Source: Jiella endophytica (GTDB lineage: Bacteria; Pseudomonadota; Alphaproteobacteria; Rhizobiales; Rhizobiaceae). From it: DNA of 64,000 nt. Every line of letters starts with the position of its first letter. The stretch's first letter is position 1. Position numbers and translations under genes: made by a program. The notes below the pieces were generated by a model. The model was not told the DNA's origin. It saw nothing but the letters and a program-made list of their open reading frames with translations, and did no database searches. Location of the stretch: positions 620,001-684,000 of the forward strand of contig NZ_SOZD01000001.1 in the NCBI RefSeq assembly GCF_004519335.1. Reading direction: 5' to 3'. Positions 63,103 to 64,000 of the stretch are shown here, piece by piece.

Positions 63103-63666
63103 CTAGAACCACCGCTCGCGCACATAGACCGTGTCGCCGGGCATCAGCGGATCGGTCGGCACGACGCGGCCGGTCATCACCTGGCCGCCGCTCTCGCGGG
63201 TGACGTCGACGCTCGCCTGTTCGGCCCGGGGGGTGTAGCCGCCGGCAGCGGCGATGGCGTTCTGCACCGTCATGCCGGGAACATAGGTGTACTGGCCGCC
63301 ATTGGTGACCTCGCCCATGATGAAGAACGGCCGGTACTGCTCGACCTCGACGGTCACGTCCGGCTTGTTGAGATAGCCGTCGGCGAGGCGCTGGGTGATC
63401 TCCTGGCGCAGCTGCTCGGTGTTGCGGCCGCGCGCCGGCACGTCGCCGACCAGCGGCAGCGCCACGAAACCGGCCTTGTCGACAGCATAGCTGCTGGTCA
63501 GGCCCTCTTCGCCGAAGACGATGACCTTCAGCCTGTCGCCGCTGTCGAGCCTGTAGGGCTGTTCGAGGCTCTGATGCATCGCATCGGGCGCCGGCGCATA
63601 GGACGCACAGGCCGACAGCTGGGTCAGGGCCGAGAGGGCGAAAAGTGCCAGCCGCAGATGTTTCAT
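63103..63666 (-). CDS. Wza/KpsD-family polysaccharide export lipoprotein
   Basis: 187-residue outer-membrane auxiliary protein. Signal peptide with lipobox LSAC (Cys20), then the polysaccharide export domain (LDSGDRLKVIVFGEEGLTSSYAVDKAGFVALPLVGDVPARG...) and a SLBB domain (FFIMGEVTNGGQYTYVPGMTVQNAIAAAGGYTPRA). It is shorter than Wza (about 380 residues), in line with the short exporters of rhizobial exopolysaccharide loci (ExoF-like N-terminal part). It converges with the dehydrogenase gene. Confidence 0.94.
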   Translation of the reverse strand: MKHLRLALFALSALTQLSACASYAPAPDAMHQSLEQPYRLDSGDRLKVIVFGEEGLTSSYAVDKAGFVALPLVGDVPARGRNTEQLRQEITQRLADGYLNKPDVTVEVEQYRPFFIMGEVTNGGQYTYVPGMTVQNAIAAAGGYTPRAEQASVDVTRESGGQVMTGRVVPTDPLMPGDTVYVRERWF

Positions 63667-63947
63667 GAAGCGCTTGCCCGTTGGCGGACCACAACCTCGC
63701 GTCCGCTGGCCAGCATTATTAGTTTGTTAGGGTTAACTGCCGGTAAACTGAAGCTTTCCAGATCACCCCGCCAAGCAACTTAACCGGACCGTTACGTCTG
63801 GCGTGCAGTCTCGACACCGACCTGAAGCGCCTGTCTGGAGTTCGCGCTCGGGATCGTCGGGGCGGGCCGGCGGGCCAAGCGTCCCGCCATGACGGCGCGC
63901 CGGGCGGTGCCGTCCCGTCGCTCCGCACGGCCTGCCGGAGTAACGTG

Positions 63948-64000
63948 ATGATCACGGACCAGTCGACCGCATCGAAGACCGCAAGAGACGGCGAGGCCTT
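63948..64000 (+). CDS. Start of a gene cut by the window end
   Basis: ATG at 63948 after a well-placed GGAG, reading MITDQSTASKTARDGEA to the edge. 17 codons are too few to identify it; the setting next to the export lipoprotein suggests a polysaccharide gene such as a sugar-phosphate transferase, which is inference. The 281 bases upstream are AT-rich around 63715-63755 (TTATTAGTTTGTTAGGGTTA) and serve as a divergent promoter region. Confidence 0.5.
   Translation, partial: MITDQSTASKTARDGEA

Overview
The window is a high-GC chromosomal segment of an alphaproteobacterium, most likely a Hyphomicrobiales (Rhizobiales) member. Pointers are the ATP12 assembly factor, YcjX/YcjF pair, single-cysteine DksA, DUF922 protein, GNAT-nitrilase fusion, a giant coiled-coil protein resembling the Growth Pole Ring protein of polar-growing rhizobia, and dispersed palindromic repeats of the kind littering Rhizobiales genomes. 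I found no rRNA, tRNA, phage, IS transposase or CRISPR array. Species cannot be assigned from the sequence alone.

Layout. 1-13.4 kb is housekeeping: a Do-type periplasmic protease (5' cut by the window edge), RarA, an SDR, a BCCT transporter, the fluoride channel CrcB, an LpxO-like membrane hydroxylase, an epimerase, a small toxin-antitoxin pair beside a repeat, an RluA-type pseudouridine synthase, a HAD phosphatase, ATP12, a lysophospholipase-like hydrolase and a secreted RNase T2. 13.5-25.8 kb holds a YejA-like peptide-binding protein, the 2642-residue GPR-like protein, an Hpt protein, a [2Fe-2S] ferredoxin and a DUF922 protein. 26-33 kb holds folP-folK, ycjX-ycjF, sixA, dksA and small membrane or unknown proteins.

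33.1-36.5 kb is an island of visibly lower GC, bordered by inverted repeats. It carries two translationally coupled secreted proteins, the second with a caspase-like His/Cys pattern. 36.5-39.6 kb is a UvrD/PcrA helicase whose reading frame has absorbed several dispersed repeats. 39.7-42.7 kb is a TRAP transporter operon (dctPQM) with a clear promoter and operator-like palindrome.

44.4-50.4 kb has two paralogous prolyl aminopeptidases flanking the most unusual locus: a subtilisin-PatG-like protein (relative of cyanobactin maturation proteases), an eight-cysteine 70-residue peptide with a very strong ribosome binding site and a palindrome just upstream, and a small basic protein, all on the minus strand. 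I read this as a candidate uncharacterised RiPP system. No cyclodehydratase, prenyltransferase or dedicated exporter is seen beside it.

50.4-64 kb returns to general functions (RarD, GNAT-nitrilase fusion, YceI, LOG) and then surface-polysaccharide genes: an MBOAT O-acyltransferase with an SGNH lipoprotein and a second SGNH protein, a hydroxypyruvate isomerase relative, an RraB gene with an in-frame stop before its conserved tail, a UDP-HexNAc dehydrogenase, a Wza-type export lipoprotein, and the first codons of a rightward gene cut by the window end.
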